From: Stenotrophomonas sp. 57
GTDB lineage: Bacteria; Pseudomonadota; Gammaproteobacteria; Xanthomonadales; Xanthomonadaceae
Direction: 5' to 3'
Assembly: GCF_030291075.1 (NCBI RefSeq)
Contig: NZ_CP127407.1
Coordinates: 1,486,001-1,550,000 of the forward strand
DNA length: 64,000 bases
Shown here: in pieces, positions 35,849 to 44,574 of the stretch
Layout of the letters: each line of letters starts with the position of its first letter
Numbering within the stretch: the first letter of the stretch is position 1
Made by a program: the position numbers and the translations under genes
Notes under the pieces: generated by a model
Told to the model about the DNA's origin: nothing
What the model saw: the letters and a program-made list of their open reading frames with translations, nothing else
The model's database searches: none

Positions 35849-35857
35849 GCAGCCATT

Positions 35858-35881
35858 GTAGATCCACGCCATGCGTGGATG
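35858..35881 (+). repeat. SMAG palindrome
   Basis: GTAG then ATCCACGC / GCGTGGAT with loop CAT, 10 nt upstream of the 149-aa gene and 21 nt after the DUF3325 gene. Confidence 0.85.
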
Positions 35882-35901
35882 ACGCAGACCCCGTCCTGCG
35901 G

Positions 35902-36231
35902 CTACAGCAACCCCACCACCAGCCCGACCACCGGCAGCGCGATCGCCAGCGGCGCAATCCACGTTGGTCGATACGGGTACAACCCGAACGACAGCGCCAT
36001 GCCACCCAGGGTCATCGCCCCCAGCCACAGCACCGGGCCCATTGCCCAGCCGTGGTCCACCACGCACAGTGCGAACGCGACCGTCAGCAGCACCCAGCCC
36101 AGCACCCGCCACCGCGTGCGTTGCGCCGGTGTGGCAGCGGCCTTGCCATGCAGGTCGTGCTGGTGTTTCTCCATCGCCAGCGACAGCGCGGTGAACGCGG
36201 AGAACGACAGCGTCAGTGCCAGCAACATCAT
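35902..36231 (-). CDS. DUF3325-family membrane protein
   Basis: 109 aa, three predicted TM helices (MMLLALTLSFSAFTALSLAM, RWRVLGWVLLTVAFALCVVD, LAIALPVVGLVVGLL). The pattern of a short His-containing loop (MEKHQHDLHG) after TM1 is typical of DUF3325 proteins, which travel with PepSY reductase-like proteins and siderophore receptors. Start ATG 36231, overlapping the PepSY stop by 4 nt (ATGA). Last gene of the ferrisiderophore operon. Confidence 0.8.
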   Translation of the reverse strand: MMLLALTLSFSAFTALSLAMEKHQHDLHGKAAATPAQRTRWRVLGWVLLTVAFALCVVDHGWAMGPVLWLGAMTLGGMALSFGLYPYRPTWIAPLAIALPVVGLVVGLL

Positions 36232-37865
36232 GCGCTGGCCTCCGCTTCGGCCGCTTCCGCAGCGTTTACTAATGCCTTCGGTGCAGCCGCAGCCGCCGCA
36301 CGCTTCTTCTTCTCGGCCGCACTCAGCGGCGGCGTCCAGCGCTGCATGCGCCAGCCACACAGCGCCAGCATCGCGCCGAATGCAAGCATCGACAGGTCGA
36401 CGCCGGCCAGCACCCAGTCACCGTTGCGCAGGGTGATGCCGAGGTGGGCATGGGTGGTCAGTGCGTTGACCGCCGGGATCAGCGCGAACGCGGCCGCGCC
36501 CAGGTACAGCTGCCACGCCCACATCATCCGCTTGGGCCAGATGAAGGCGGCCAGCAACGCCGCACCCCAGGCGTAGAAGAACACGTTGGCCTCGGCGCTG
36601 GAACGCTCGGCGATGTCCAGCGGCAGCAGGCGGTTGCCCCAGAAGTACGCCGCGAAGGCGATCGGCAGGCCAGCCACGGTGCCGATGTTCAGCGCATCGA
36701 CCAGGCGCAGGCCGAAGCCGGTGCGCCCGCTCTTGGCATGCTTCGGTCGTTCCTTCACCGCCCACAGCACCACGCCGCTGGCCACCATCAGGCAGCCCAC
36801 CAGACCGGACAGGAAGAACAGTGCGCGCAGGCCCCAGTCGGCGAAGCGCGCCAGGTGCAGGCCGTACAGCACGCCACGGGTGGCGGTGGCACCACCGGAT
36901 GGCGGTGTTTCTTCCAGCAACGCGCCGCTGATCATGTCGTAGCGCACGGCCGGGGTGTCGGTGGACAGGCGCTTGCCATCGCGCTGGCGGATGTCGATCA
37001 CCGCATTGGCTGCGCCCGGGTTGGACACGGTGAAACCAGCCACTTCCACGCCGTGCCAATGCGCGCGTGCGCTGTCCAGCAGCTGTGCGATCGGCAGCGG
37101 CGCAGCGCGGCCTTCGGCCGGCGCGGTCACTTCCGGCATGCCGCCGAAGGCCTCGAAGAAGAACTTGTCCTCGTCCTGCGGGTAGGCCACCTTCACGCCC
37201 CACGGCAGGTACATGATCATCAACGTCACAATGCCGGTGTAGGTGATCATCGCGTGGTACGGCAGGGCCATCACTGCGCTGACGTTGTGGAAATCCAGCC
37301 AGGAACGCAGGCCTTTGTCCTTGCGGAAGGTGAAGAAGTCCTTGAAGATCTTCTTGTGGGTGATGACGCCGGTGATGATCGCCACCAGCATGAACATCGC
37401 GCAGAAGCCGACCAGGTAGCGCGCCCACAGCACCGGAATGTAGTGCAGGTCGAAGTGCAGGCGGTAGAAGAAGTCGCCGCCACGGGTCTCGCGCGCCTTC
37501 AACGCCTGGCCGGTGTTGGGGTCCAGCGTGGCATCGCCGAAGCCACCGCGGCGGCCACGACTGGGGTTGGCCAGTTCCGGCGGCAGCCGCCAGAACATCT
37601 GCATGGCCGGGTTGCGCGGCTGCGGCAGCGTGACGAACCAGTTCTCGGCCTGCCCGGCGTTGGCCTGCAGGTAGTCCACCGCGCGCTGCGCGGCCACGTC
37701 GATGCTGACGTTGTTGGCCGGCAGCTCCGGGCGCATCCAGCGGCTGATTTCCTCGCGGTAGTAGCTGGCGGTGCCGGCCATGAAGATCAGCAGCAGCAAC
37801 CAGCCGACCAGCAGGCCGGTCCAGGTGTGCAGCCAGGCCATCGACTGGCGGAATCCGTTCTTCAT
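36228..37865 (-). CDS. PepSY-domain membrane protein, probable ferrisiderophore reductase
   Basis: 545-aa inner-membrane protein with PepSY_TM architecture: TM1 near residue 12-32 (WTGLLVGWLLLLIFMAGTAS), a periplasmic PepSY region, a TM pair around LVGFCAMFMLVAIITGVITH, a second periplasmic PepSY domain (PIAQLLDSARAHWHGVEVAG), and a TM-rich C-terminus. The C-terminal half adds several more TMs and a charged Lys/Ala tail. The arrangement resembles FpvG-type proteins that reduce Fe(III)-siderophores in the periplasm; heme-ligand histidines are suggested in TM segments (DFHNVSAVMALPYHAM). It overlaps DUF3649 upstream and DUF3325 downstream by 4 nt each. Confidence 0.85.
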   Translation of the reverse strand: MKNGFRQSMAWLHTWTGLLVGWLLLLIFMAGTASYYREEISRWMRPELPANNVSIDVAAQRAVDYLQANAGQAENWFVTLPQPRNPAMQMFWRLPPELANPSRGRRGGFGDATLDPNTGQALKARETRGGDFFYRLHFDLHYIPVLWARYLVGFCAMFMLVAIITGVITHKKIFKDFFTFRKDKGLRSWLDFHNVSAVMALPYHAMITYTGIVTLMIMYLPWGVKVAYPQDEDKFFFEAFGGMPEVTAPAEGRAAPLPIAQLLDSARAHWHGVEVAGFTVSNPGAANAVIDIRQRDGKRLSTDTPAVRYDMISGALLEETPPSGGATATRGVLYGLHLARFADWGLRALFFLSGLVGCLMVASGVVLWAVKERPKHAKSGRTGFGLRLVDALNIGTVAGLPIAFAAYFWGNRLLPLDIAERSSAEANVFFYAWGAALLAAFIWPKRMMWAWQLYLGAAAFALIPAVNALTTHAHLGITLRNGDWVLAGVDLSMLAFGAMLALCGWRMQRWTPPLSAAEKKKRAAAAAAPKALVNAAEAAEAEASA

Positions 37866-38176
37866 GCCCAGGCTCCCATCAGGCGCGCGACGCCGGCCAT
37901 CAGCAGGGCGGGGGCGAGGATGCCGACCCAGGCGCGCAGCGCGCTGCGGGTGGCGAATGCCCACAGTGCGGCGCAGGCGGCGACCAGGATCGCCAGCAGC
38001 ATGCCGGTCAGCACGGTCTGGCCGCGCGCGCCCGGCAACGCCACCGCGCAGAACACGCTGGTCACAGAGGCCAGCGCATAGCCGCCGAAGATCGCGGCCA
38101 ACGAACGTGACAGCACGCCCCAGCGCGGGTTGGAGAAGAAGGTGCGGGGGCTGGCGGTTGCGGGCGAGCGGTCCAC
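37862..38176 (-). CDS. DUF3649-family membrane protein
   Basis: 104 aa with three predicted TM helices (SLAAIFGGYALASVTSVFCA, VLTGMLLAILVAACAALWAF, WVGILAPALLMAGVARLM). DUF3649 proteins are routinely encoded next to PepSY proteins and TonB-dependent receptors and are assumed to assist iron release or transport. It lies 106 nt downstream of the receptor gene and overlaps the PepSY gene by 4 nt. Confidence 0.82.
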   Translation of the reverse strand: MDRSPATASPRTFFSNPRWGVLSRSLAAIFGGYALASVTSVFCAVALPGARGQTVLTGMLLAILVAACAALWAFATRSALRAWVGILAPALLMAGVARLMGAWA

Positions 38177-38282
38177 GGCATTCCTGCAGGGTTCAAAGGA
38201 AGAAGGCCGGCGCGCCGAAGCGCACCGGGGTTGGCCATCCGTGGCCGGGCGCCGGTCGCAGAACCGGCGCCATCCATCAGGG

Positions 38283-40481
38283 TCAGAGCTTCCAGCGCAG
38301 CGTCACGGTGACATTGCGTGGTTCGCCCCAGTACACGCCGTTGTAGAAACCGACGTTGTTGAAATACTTCTTGTCCAGCAGGTTGTTGATGTTCAGCTGG
38401 GCGCTGAAGTTCTCGTTGAAGCGGTAGCCGCCAGCGAGGTTGACGAGGTAGAACGCGTCCTGGGTGATCCTGGCCTTGCTGCGATCGGGCTTGGTGCTGT
38501 TGTTCCAGATGCGGCTCTGCCAGGTCACGCCACCACCCAGCCAGAAGCGGCCGTCGATACCGCCGGGGCGCCAGCTGGCGTTGAGCCGGAAGGTGTCCTG
38601 CGGGGCGGTAGTCCGCTGCAGCACGCCGTCCTTGTTGCGGATGACGGTGTGGGCGAAACCAGCCGAGATGTTCCACTGCTCGCCGATGCTGCCTTGGGTT
38701 TCGATCTCCCAGCCCTTGACCTTGTTGCCCTTGCCGGTGGAGCGGTAGGCTTGGCTGCCGTCGGGCAGCGAGTTCACCGGCACCGAATCATCGATCTCGG
38801 CGACGTTGTCCTGCTTGCCCTCGAATACGGCGGCCGAGGCATTGAGCAGGCCGCCGAAGAATTCGGCCTTGACACCTGCTTCGTACATGTTGCCGACCAC
38901 GGGCTCCAGGTAGTTGCCATTGCGGTCGCGATAGTTCTGCGGCTTGAAGATGTCGGTGTAGCTGACATAGCCGCTGAAGATCGAATTGAAGTCGTAGACC
39001 AGGCCGGCATACGGGGTGAGCATGTCGTCCGGCCGGTAGCCGGTGCGGGTGATGCGGTTGCGGTTGCCATTGGCATCGTAGCCATAGGCCCAGCTGCGGG
39101 TTTCCCAGCTGCCGTAGCGCGCGCCGACCACCGCCAGCAGCGGATCGGCCAGGCGCAGGCGCGCGGCAACGTAGGCTGCGCGCTGGCGCAGTTCATTCTG
39201 CGAAGACAGCCTGCCCAGGCGTGTCACCGGCAGCACCGGCACATTGCCGGTCCAGTGCCGCCAGTCCGGCACCACGGCATAGGCATCGTCGTAGTCGGAG
39301 TCCGTGTCTTCCGACTCGCCCTTGCGCACCGACTGGCCCAGGCCGAACACCAGTTCATGCTCGCGACCGAGCAGCTGGAACGGGCCACCGACGTTGACGT
39401 CGAACACATCCATCGTGCTGTGTTCGTTGAAGTGCGCGATGTAGGCCGTGACGCCTGTTCCATCGGCACGCGGATTGCCGGCAGCGCCGTACCAGACGCT
39501 GCCATCGGTATCGCGCACCGCGTGGCTGAGGTTACCCTTCACCGACCAGCCGTTGCCGAGCTGCTGCTCCAGCCGCGCGAAGCGGGTCTTCTCCATGATC
39601 GGCCAGGCGCTCCACGAGGCCGACAGGTTGGTCGAGCGAGGCAGGTTGGCTGGCGCGCCATCGGCGCCCCAGTACGGCACCACGCCCCAGGTCACGCCGC
39701 TGGTACGGGGCGACTGGTATTCGTAGCCCACCTCGAACAGCGTGCTGTCGCTCAGGTCGGCCTGCACGATGCCGTAGAACACATCCTTGTCGAGCGAATA
39801 GACATCACGGAATGAATCGCTCTGCTGCTTGGCCGCGACCACGCGCGCACGGATGCGTCCGTCCCAGGCAACCGGACCACCGAGATCCGCTTCCAGGCGG
39901 CGGTTGTCCCAGCGTCCCACCGTGAGGTTGGCGCCCATCTGGAACGAGTCGGTTGGGCGCTTGCGGATCATGCTGATGGTGCCGGACGGATCGCCGGCGC
40001 CGGTGGTCAGGCCGGTGGCGCCGCGGACCACTTCGATGCGCTCGTAGATTACGTTGTCGGTGTTGGTCTTGACCGAGCCACCGAACGTATTGAGCATGCC
40101 GTCGATCTGGAAATTGTCGATGGTGTAGCCGCGCGAGACATAGTTGATGCGCTCGCTGTCGGTGACCGACACGCTGACGCCGGTCACCTGGCCCATCACG
40201 TCCGACAGCGAGAACAGGCTCATGTCGTCCAGGCGCTGGCGGGTGATCACCGTCACCGACTGCGGCGTCTCGCGCAGCGACAGGTCCAGCCTGGTCGCAC
40301 TGCGCGCGTTCTTCACCGTGTAGCTGTTGGGAATCTCGCCGTCGGCGGTCACCTTCACGGTATCCAGCGTGCGCGCGGAAGATTCGGCGGTGCCGTCGGC
40401 GTGTGCCAGCGGAGCGATCATCAGTGCGGTCACGGCCAGGGCCAGCAGAGTGGGACGAGGGAGGTTCAGCGGCATTGCCAT
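38283..40481 (-). CDS. TonB-dependent ferric-siderophore receptor
   Basis: Outer-membrane gated barrel importing a ferric siderophore with energy from TonB/ExbBD. 732 aa from ATG 40481: signal peptide (TLLALAVTALMIAPLAHA), a TonB-box-like LDTVKVTAD, a plug domain (SLRETPQSVTVITRQRLDDM, RGYTIDNFQIDGM, IYERIEVVRGATGLTTGAGD) and a barrel ending in VTVTLRWKL. The plug is of the FhuE/FpvA class (SLRETPQSV, DGM), pointing to hydroxamate or mixed siderophores; no signalling extension is present. The downstream DUF3649-PepSY-DUF3325 genes form one unit with it. A Fur-box-like site lies about 205 nt upstream. Confidence 0.93.
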   Translation of the reverse strand: MAMPLNLPRPTLLALAVTALMIAPLAHADGTAESSARTLDTVKVTADGEIPNSYTVKNARSATRLDLSLRETPQSVTVITRQRLDDMSLFSLSDVMGQVTGVSVSVTDSERINYVSRGYTIDNFQIDGMLNTFGGSVKTNTDNVIYERIEVVRGATGLTTGAGDPSGTISMIRKRPTDSFQMGANLTVGRWDNRRLEADLGGPVAWDGRIRARVVAAKQQSDSFRDVYSLDKDVFYGIVQADLSDSTLFEVGYEYQSPRTSGVTWGVVPYWGADGAPANLPRSTNLSASWSAWPIMEKTRFARLEQQLGNGWSVKGNLSHAVRDTDGSVWYGAAGNPRADGTGVTAYIAHFNEHSTMDVFDVNVGGPFQLLGREHELVFGLGQSVRKGESEDTDSDYDDAYAVVPDWRHWTGNVPVLPVTRLGRLSSQNELRQRAAYVAARLRLADPLLAVVGARYGSWETRSWAYGYDANGNRNRITRTGYRPDDMLTPYAGLVYDFNSIFSGYVSYTDIFKPQNYRDRNGNYLEPVVGNMYEAGVKAEFFGGLLNASAAVFEGKQDNVAEIDDSVPVNSLPDGSQAYRSTGKGNKVKGWEIETQGSIGEQWNISAGFAHTVIRNKDGVLQRTTAPQDTFRLNASWRPGGIDGRFWLGGGVTWQSRIWNNSTKPDRSKARITQDAFYLVNLAGGYRFNENFSAQLNINNLLDKKYFNNVGFYNGVYWGEPRNVTVTLRWKL

Positions 40482-40687
40482 CGGTGCGATTCCATGCAGG
40501 ACGAAACAGGCGATGGAATGCGCAGACGCAGCAGCCGCGCTTTCCGCGCACGTCGCCCAGCGAGTCCCATCGACGGTGCGCCACCCGCGCAGAGCGGGCG
40601 ACCCGGTAGTCGGGGGGATGTACACGGGCGAAGGGGCGGGTGGGTGCGAGCTTCCATGCCCCGCTTGGCTAAGCGTACAACCGATTG

Positions 40688-40706
40688 GCAAATGATAGGC
40701 ATTCGC
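40688..40706 (-). promoter_or_regulatory. Fur-box-like site upstream of the siderophore receptor
   Basis: The 19-mer GCGAATGCCTATCATTTGC (minus strand) matches 12 of 19 positions of the Fur consensus, including the central ATCATT and left AATG. It lies in an A/T-rich stretch about 205 nt upstream of the receptor start. Confidence 0.6.
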
Positions 40707-40766
40707 ATTTCGTTAATCAAGCGTGACGGCGCCCGCTCCCGTGCAGACGCTGATCCACACGGGGAT

Positions 40767-42053
40767 TCAGAAGCGGAAAAGGACGGTTGCCGCGTGCAGC
40801 AGCAGGCCGATCAGGCCGCCGACCAGGGTGCCGTTGAAGCGGATGAACTGCAGGTCACGGCCCACGCTCAGTTCCAGCTGCTCGACCAGGTGGCGCTCGT
40901 CCCAGCCCTTCACGGTCTGCGCGATATGCGTGGTCACGCCCTCGCGCAGGCGCCCGGTCAGGCGCTGCGCACCTTCCATCAGGTGCTGGTTCAGTGCCTC
41001 GCGCAGGGCGGGGTCGGCCTGCAGGCTGGCACCGAGCGAGCCCAGGCTGCGCTGCAGGTGGCCGACCAGCGCCGAGTCCTCGCGTTGCAGGTCTGCGCGC
41101 AGGCTGGCATGGATGCGCGCCCACAGCCCCTGCACGTACTCCTGAAGGGCCGGATGATCGATCATTTCCTGCTTGAGCTGCTCGATGCGCCCGGCCAGCG
41201 CCGGATCCTCGCGCAGGCGCTGCACGTAGCTCTGCAGCCAGGTCTCGTAGTCCTGGCGCAGTGGATGCTGCGGCTCGGCCAGTACCTGCTGCAGCTCTTC
41301 CAGCACCGCGCGGGCCAGGCGTTCGGCCAGGCTGTCGCCGATCTCGTCGATCGGCTTGACCCAGTTCACCGTGCTCGACAGCGTCGGCCATTCGCGCTGG
41401 ATGTAGCGCACGATCAGCTGCGAGGCGCGCTCCTTCACTTCCGGCTGTTCCAGCCAGCGCCCCAGCCGTTGCAGGCCCTCGTCCAGCACGCGCTGGTGGC
41501 GGCCATCGGCGGTCAGCAACGCCAGCAGATCGCCGGCGGTGGCGGCGGCATTCCACTGCCGCAGCTGCTCCACCACGAAGCCGTGCAGCTGCCGGCGCAC
41601 GGCAGTTTCGTCGAAGAAGTCCAGTGCCTGCAGCGCCCAGCCGCGGGCCATGTCGGCCAGCATGCGCGAGCGTGCCGGGTCGGCCAGCCAGCTGCCCAGG
41701 CGGCTGGCCGGATCGAATACCTGCAGCTTGGCCAGCAGCACACCCGGCTCCAGGAACTGGTCGCGCACGAACAGCGCCAGGCTGTCGCCGATGCGTTCCT
41801 TGCTGCGCGGGATGATGGCGGTGTGCGGAATCGGCAGGCCCATGGGCCGCCGGAACAGCGCGACCACGGCGAACCAGTCGGCCAGCGCGCCCACGGCCGC
41901 GGCTTCGCAGAAGGCGGAGACCCAGGCCCATACGCCGCGCTCGCCCTGCCAGTGGCTGACCGCGAAACCGGCCAGCATCAACAGCAGCAGGCCCAGCGCG
42001 AGGGCTTTCAGGCGCCGCAGCTGGGCGCGGCGCGGATCGTTGGCAGGCGTCAT
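40767..42053 (-). CDS. DUF445-family membrane protein
   Basis: 428 aa, DUF445 (YjiN-like). N-terminal TM helix (LKALALGLLLLMLAGFAV), then a region rich in family landmarks (AWVSAFCEAAAVGALADWFA, VVALFRRPMGLPIPHTAIIP). A long, mostly helical stretch of repeats follows (LAERLARAVLEELQQVLAEP, LREDPALAGRIEQLKQEM). A final hydrophobic helix closes the protein (FIRFNGTLVGGLIGLLLHAA). The function of the family is unknown; its architecture suggests an inner-membrane protein with a large coiled periplasmic or cytoplasmic domain. It stands alone between the Fur-box region and a SMAG dimer. Confidence 0.88.
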   Translation of the reverse strand: MTPANDPRRAQLRRLKALALGLLLLMLAGFAVSHWQGERGVWAWVSAFCEAAAVGALADWFAVVALFRRPMGLPIPHTAIIPRSKERIGDSLALFVRDQFLEPGVLLAKLQVFDPASRLGSWLADPARSRMLADMARGWALQALDFFDETAVRRQLHGFVVEQLRQWNAAATAGDLLALLTADGRHQRVLDEGLQRLGRWLEQPEVKERASQLIVRYIQREWPTLSSTVNWVKPIDEIGDSLAERLARAVLEELQQVLAEPQHPLRQDYETWLQSYVQRLREDPALAGRIEQLKQEMIDHPALQEYVQGLWARIHASLRADLQREDSALVGHLQRSLGSLGASLQADPALREALNQHLMEGAQRLTGRLREGVTTHIAQTVKGWDERHLVEQLELSVGRDLQFIRFNGTLVGGLIGLLLHAATVLFRF

Positions 42054-42089
42054 TGCACGAGTCTAACCGCAGCCTGGTGACGCCTGCCT

Positions 42090-42158
42090 GTAGAGCCGAG
42101 CCCATGCTCGGCAGCTGTTTGACGCGCGCAGGGCAGCCGAGCACGGGCTCGGCTCTAC
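42090..42158. repeat. SMAG inverted dimer
   Basis: GTAGAGCCGAGCCCATGCTCGG at the left and GCCGAGCACGGGCTCGGC-TCTAC at the right, 69 nt overall, between two tandem minus-strand genes. Confidence 0.85.
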
Positions 42159-42176
42159 AGCGGCGTGACGCGACCG

Positions 42177-43055
42177 TTACAGTGCTTCGAGCTGTTTACG
42201 CAGCGCGGCCAGCTGCGCGCGCAGGGTGTCGTTCTCGCGGGTCAGGGCAACCACGCGACGGCGCAGGGCCGGTGCATCCTCACCCAGCTGTTCCAGCGCC
42301 GACAGCACTTCGGCATCGCGGCTGGCGATCTCGTCCTCGTCCGCTTCCGCGAAGTCCATCTCGGCCGGCTCCGGCTTCGGCGCGCGCGGCTTGCGCTTGG
42401 ACTCGCGCACGCGCTTGGCAGCCTGCTTCAGCTCGTCCTTGCCACCGGCGGCGGCGGCGCGCTGCTCTTCTTCCGGCAGGTCGGCCACGGCCGCAGCGGC
42501 GCTGATCGAGATCATGCCGGCCTTCACCGCTTCCACCACCTCGGCCGCAGCCTGGGCGTGGATGCGCTCGATCATGCCGACCTGGCTGGTGCTCAGCTTG
42601 GCTTCGCGGGCCAGCTCGGCGCGGCTGATCTTCGGTGCCGGTTCCCACGGCGGGCTGTCCTCACCGGCGTCCTCGACGGCTTCGGCGGTGCCGTCGCTCT
42701 CGCGCTGCAGCTGCGCCTGCTCGACCTGCTTGCGGGCGGCCAGGATGTCGCGCTTGCGCAGCGCCAGCACGCCGCGCTGGAAGTCGGACACGCTGCGGCG
42801 GCCCAGGTGCTGTTCGATCATCCACAGGTGTACGTCTTCCATGCTCTGGAAGCGGGTGTTCTGCACGGTGTTGAACGGCAGGCCGTGCTTCTGGCAGATG
42901 CCGAAGCGGTTGTGACCATCGACCAGCACGTTACCCCACAGCACCAGTGCATCGCGGCAACCTTCGGCCAGGATGCTGCGTTCCAGCGCGTCATGTTCGT
43001 CCGCGGTCAGCGGGTCGATGTAGGCCTTGAGTTCTTCTTTGACGACGATATCCAT
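42177..43055 (-). CDS. Orphan ParB-like nuclease-domain protein
   Basis: 292 aa with an N-terminal ParB/Srx-like domain (DIVVKEELKAYIDPLTADEH, DALVLWGNVLVDGHNRFGIC), the DGHxR-type motif where ParB proteins bind and hydrolyse CTP. A following region (HLGRRSVSDFQRGVLALRKR) and a helix-turn-helix-like stretch (AREAKLSTSQVGMIERIHA) come next. The C-terminus is basic/acidic with a coiled coil (LTRENDTLRAQLAALRKQLE). No parA neighbour is present, so it is not the chromosomal partition gene. Plasmid- or phage-derived regulators share this layout. ATG 43055 is chosen; GTG 43061 is an alternative. Function unknown. Confidence 0.78.
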   Translation of the reverse strand: MDIVVKEELKAYIDPLTADEHDALERSILAEGCRDALVLWGNVLVDGHNRFGICQKHGLPFNTVQNTRFQSMEDVHLWMIEQHLGRRSVSDFQRGVLALRKRDILAARKQVEQAQLQRESDGTAEAVEDAGEDSPPWEPAPKISRAELAREAKLSTSQVGMIERIHAQAAAEVVEAVKAGMISISAAAAVADLPEEEQRAAAAGGKDELKQAAKRVRESKRKPRAPKPEPAEMDFAEADEDEIASRDAEVLSALEQLGEDAPALRRRVVALTRENDTLRAQLAALRKQLEAL

Positions 43056-43118
43056 GGGCACGGCAGCGAGCGGGAGCGGAACCGCCCATTGTACCCGCTC
43101 GCCAGCGCCGGCCCGGGC

Positions 43119-44471
43119 TCAGGCGGTGGCCCGGATCATCTCGCCCAGCGTGCCGGTGATCTGGTCGATCTGCGCCTTGTCCACGATCAGCGGCGGCGAC
43201 AGCGCGATGATGTCACCGGTACAGCGCACCAGCAGCCGGCCGTCCTGGAAGCAGCGCCGGAACACATCATAGCCACGGCTGCCGGGAGTATCGCGGCGCG
43301 GCGCCAGCTCGACCGCACCGACCAGCCCGAAGTTGCGGATGTCGATCACGTTGGGCAGGCCCTGCAGCGCATGCAGCCGTTCCTGCCAGTACTCACCCAG
43401 TTCGATGGCCCGTTCGAACAGGCGCTCCTCGGCATAGACCTCCAGCGTGGCCAGCGCCGCTGCACAGGCCAGCGGATGCCCCGAGTAGGTATAGCCATGG
43501 AACAGCTCGATGGCCTGTGGCGGTGCCTGCATCAGGGTTGCATGCACGGCGTCGCTGGCCAGCACGCCACCCAGCGGTACCGCGCCATTGCTGACCGCCT
43601 TGGCGAAGGTCAGCAGGTCCGGAGTGACCCCGAAGCGCTGGGCGGCGAACGGCATGCCGACCCGGCCGAAGCCGGTGATGACCTCGTCGAACACCAGCAG
43701 GATGCCGTGGTGGTCGCAGAGTTCGCGCAGGCGCTGCAGGTAGCCCGGCGCCGGCAGGATCACCCCGGCGGACCCGGCGATGGGCTCGACGAACACCGCC
43801 GCGATGGTCGAGGCATCGTGCAGCGCGATCAGCCGCTCCAGGTCGTCGGCCAGTTCAGCGCCCTGGCGCGGCAGGCCTTTGCTGAACGCGTTGCGCTGCA
43901 GGTCCAGGGTGTGGCGCAGGTAGTCCACGCCGCCCAGCTGCAGGCCGAACGCCCGGCGGTTGTTGGGCAGCCCGCCCAGCGCCATGCCACCGAAACCCAC
44001 GCCGTGGTAGGCCTTCTCGCGGCTGATGAAGCGCGTGCGCTGGCCCTCGCCGCGCTGGCGGTGGTAGGCCAGCACGATCTTCATCGCGGTATCCACCGCC
44101 TCGGAGCCGGAACTGGTGAAGAACACATGGTTCAGCGGCGTCGGTGCCAGCGCGGCCAGCCGCTGCGCCAGCGCGAATGCCGGCGGCGAGCCCATCTGAA
44201 AGGCTGGCGAGTAGTCGAGCGTGCGCGCCTGCTCGACGATGGCCTCGACGATACGCGGCCGCGCGTGGCCGGCGTTGCAGCACCAGAGGCCGGCCGTGCC
44301 ATCGAGGATCTGGCGGCCGTCGACATCTTCGTAGTGCATGCCCTCGGCACGCACCAGCACACGCGGCGCTGCCTTGTACTGGCGGTTGGCGGTGAATGGC
44401 ATCCAGTACGCCTCAAGTGACTCGGGGCGCCGGGTCGCCAGATCGTGCAGGTCGCTCGCGGGACGCTTCAT
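43119..44471 (-). CDS. Omega-amino acid:pyruvate aminotransferase (class III)
   Basis: PLP-dependent transaminase of 450 aa moving an amino group from an omega-amino compound (beta-alanine, aminobutyrate or a polyamine) to pyruvate. Landmarks are YWMPFTANRQYKAAPRVL (as in beta-alanine:pyruvate enzymes), GTAGLWCCNAGHARP, FFTSSGSEAVDTAMKI, the cofactor Asp in FDEVITGFGRVGMPF and the Schiff-base Lys in LLTFAKAVSNGAVPLGG. ATG 44471 begins MKRPASDLHD. It is divergent from a PuuC-like dehydrogenase across about 100 nt, which together would oxidise amino-aldehydes to acids. The exact amine is not determinable. Confidence 0.88.
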   Translation of the reverse strand: MKRPASDLHDLATRRPESLEAYWMPFTANRQYKAAPRVLVRAEGMHYEDVDGRQILDGTAGLWCCNAGHARPRIVEAIVEQARTLDYSPAFQMGSPPAFALAQRLAALAPTPLNHVFFTSSGSEAVDTAMKIVLAYHRQRGEGQRTRFISREKAYHGVGFGGMALGGLPNNRRAFGLQLGGVDYLRHTLDLQRNAFSKGLPRQGAELADDLERLIALHDASTIAAVFVEPIAGSAGVILPAPGYLQRLRELCDHHGILLVFDEVITGFGRVGMPFAAQRFGVTPDLLTFAKAVSNGAVPLGGVLASDAVHATLMQAPPQAIELFHGYTYSGHPLACAAALATLEVYAEERLFERAIELGEYWQERLHALQGLPNVIDIRNFGLVGAVELAPRRDTPGSRGYDVFRRCFQDGRLLVRCTGDIIALSPPLIVDKAQIDQITGTLGEMIRATA

Positions 44472-44574
44472 GCCAGCTCCATCGGGTCCGATAGGGGGAA
44501 TGTAGCGCAGCCGCGTCACGGCGGAGTCGCGGCCACGCCGGTATAACCGGGGAAACTGTTCCGAGGAGCCGCGC

